DNA of 6,005 nt from an uncultured Oxalobacteraceae bacterium (lineage in GTDB: Bacteria; Pseudomonadota; Gammaproteobacteria; Burkholderiales; Burkholderiaceae_D), in NCBI GenBank assembly GCA_937996605.1, contig CALKVB010000148.1, positions 1 through 6,005 on the forward strand, in the 5' to 3' direction. Numbering within the stretch: the stretch's first letter is position 1; the number at the start of each line of letters is the position of its first letter. The notes beneath the pieces are model-generated. The model worked only from the letters and a program-made list of their open reading frames with translations, did not search any database and was not told the DNA's origin. Shown one piece after another: positions 5,639-6,005 of the stretch. The translations under genes and the position numbers were made by a program.

Positions 5639-6005
5639 TGTTCTTCCTTGCTATCAACTGTCTTAATCAAGAAACTAGGACGTCCTTTCACCTCATCATA
5701 CAGGCGTGCGAGGTAATGTCCAATCACGCCCAAGCTCAGTAAAATCGCCCCACCTATAATAATGATCAATAAATTGACTGTGGTAAAACCATCCATCGCC
5801 TTACCTTCAAGTTTTTGCACTAAACTAATCGCGCCAATAATGACACCAAATAACAAAGTCGCAGCGCCAACATAAGTCACCAGTTTGAGTGGTAAGCTAG
5901 AAAAACTCGTAATATTATTAATCGCGTAGCGTATCAGTTTGAGACGATTCCATTTACTTTCGCTACCGTCTGGACGGTCTGCTACTTCGAATGGCAGTTG
6001 CGCAC
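5635..6005 (-). CDS. Family 2 glycosyltransferase, GtrB/DPM/ArnC-like, C-terminal 122 residues (cut by window edge)
   Basis: The frame stays open to the right edge and ends with TGA at 5637-5635. The visible part starts after the catalytic domain. It contains a basic juxtamembrane stretch (SKWNRLKLIRYAINNITSFS, about 16-35), then two membrane helices at about 42-62 and 75-97. It ends with HYLARLYDEVKGRPSFLI (about 96-113), the hallmark C-terminus of polyprenyl-phosphate glycosyltransferases such as GtrB and ArnC. These enzymes transfer a sugar from a nucleotide donor to undecaprenyl phosphate at the cytoplasmic face. Catalytic residues are outside the window, so the sugar cannot be guessed. 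A GTG inside the frame at 5880 is not the true start, since family sequence continues upstream of it. The gene overlaps the SMR-type gene by 4 bases. Confidence 0.88.
   Translation of the reverse strand, partial: AQLPFEVADRPDGSESKWNRLKLIRYAINNITSFSSLPLKLVTYVGAATLLFGVIIGAISLVQKLEGKAMDGFTTVNLLIIIIGGAILLSLGVIGHYLARLYDEVKGRPSFLIKTVDSKEEQ

Noticed and set aside
5635..5880. Glycosyltransferase tail read as a complete 81-residue gene starting at GTG 5880
   Set aside because: The frame continues upstream to the window edge with sequence typical of GtrB-like proteins, so the gene is partial.

Overview
The window looks like chromosome of a Gram-negative proteobacterium with moderate GC. The gene styles (serralysin-type protease ending in DUF4214 units, MacA/LolD/FtsX-type envelope transporter, GtrB-like glycosyltransferase with a small partner membrane protein) would fit a betaproteobacterium of the Oxalobacteraceae/Burkholderiales kind. 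That placement is from gene style only and is tentative. All five large genes are on the minus strand, so transcription runs from high to low coordinates.

In order of transcription: (1) 6005-5291 holds the C-terminal end of a polyprenyl-phosphate-type family 2 glycosyltransferase, cut by the window edge. It overlaps by 4 bases a 115-residue four-helix SMR/EamA-type membrane protein. The pair is best read as a sugar-lipid synthesis and flipping module for cell-surface glycan or lipid A modification. (2) 5290-4950 is a 341-base gap with no large gene. It holds a plus-strand 21-codon ORF with a strong Shine-Dalgarno, a perfect 15-base palindrome, and several short repeats. (3) 4949-3117 encodes a 610-residue secreted zinc metalloprotease of the serralysin (M10B) type with degenerate RTX repeats and a C-terminal DUF4214 region. 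No type I secretion genes are in the window. (4) 3116-2882 is a 235-base gap carrying a near-consensus sigma-54 (-24/-12) promoter placed 29 bases before the next start codon, with an inverted repeat about 100-125 bases further upstream that could be an enhancer site. (5) 2881-1 is an operon for a tripartite ABC transporter of the MacAB type with ATPase and permease encoded separately: periplasmic adaptor, LolD-like ATPase, and an FtsX/MacB-type permease that runs off the left edge.

The three transporter genes are closely spaced, each with its own Shine-Dalgarno, and probably form one sigma-54-dependent transcription unit. The protease is probably transcribed separately. No rRNA, tRNA, CRISPR array, insertion sequence or convincing intrinsic terminator was seen. 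The least expected signal is the sigma-54 promoter with its possible upstream activator site. I see no clearly new multi-gene system.
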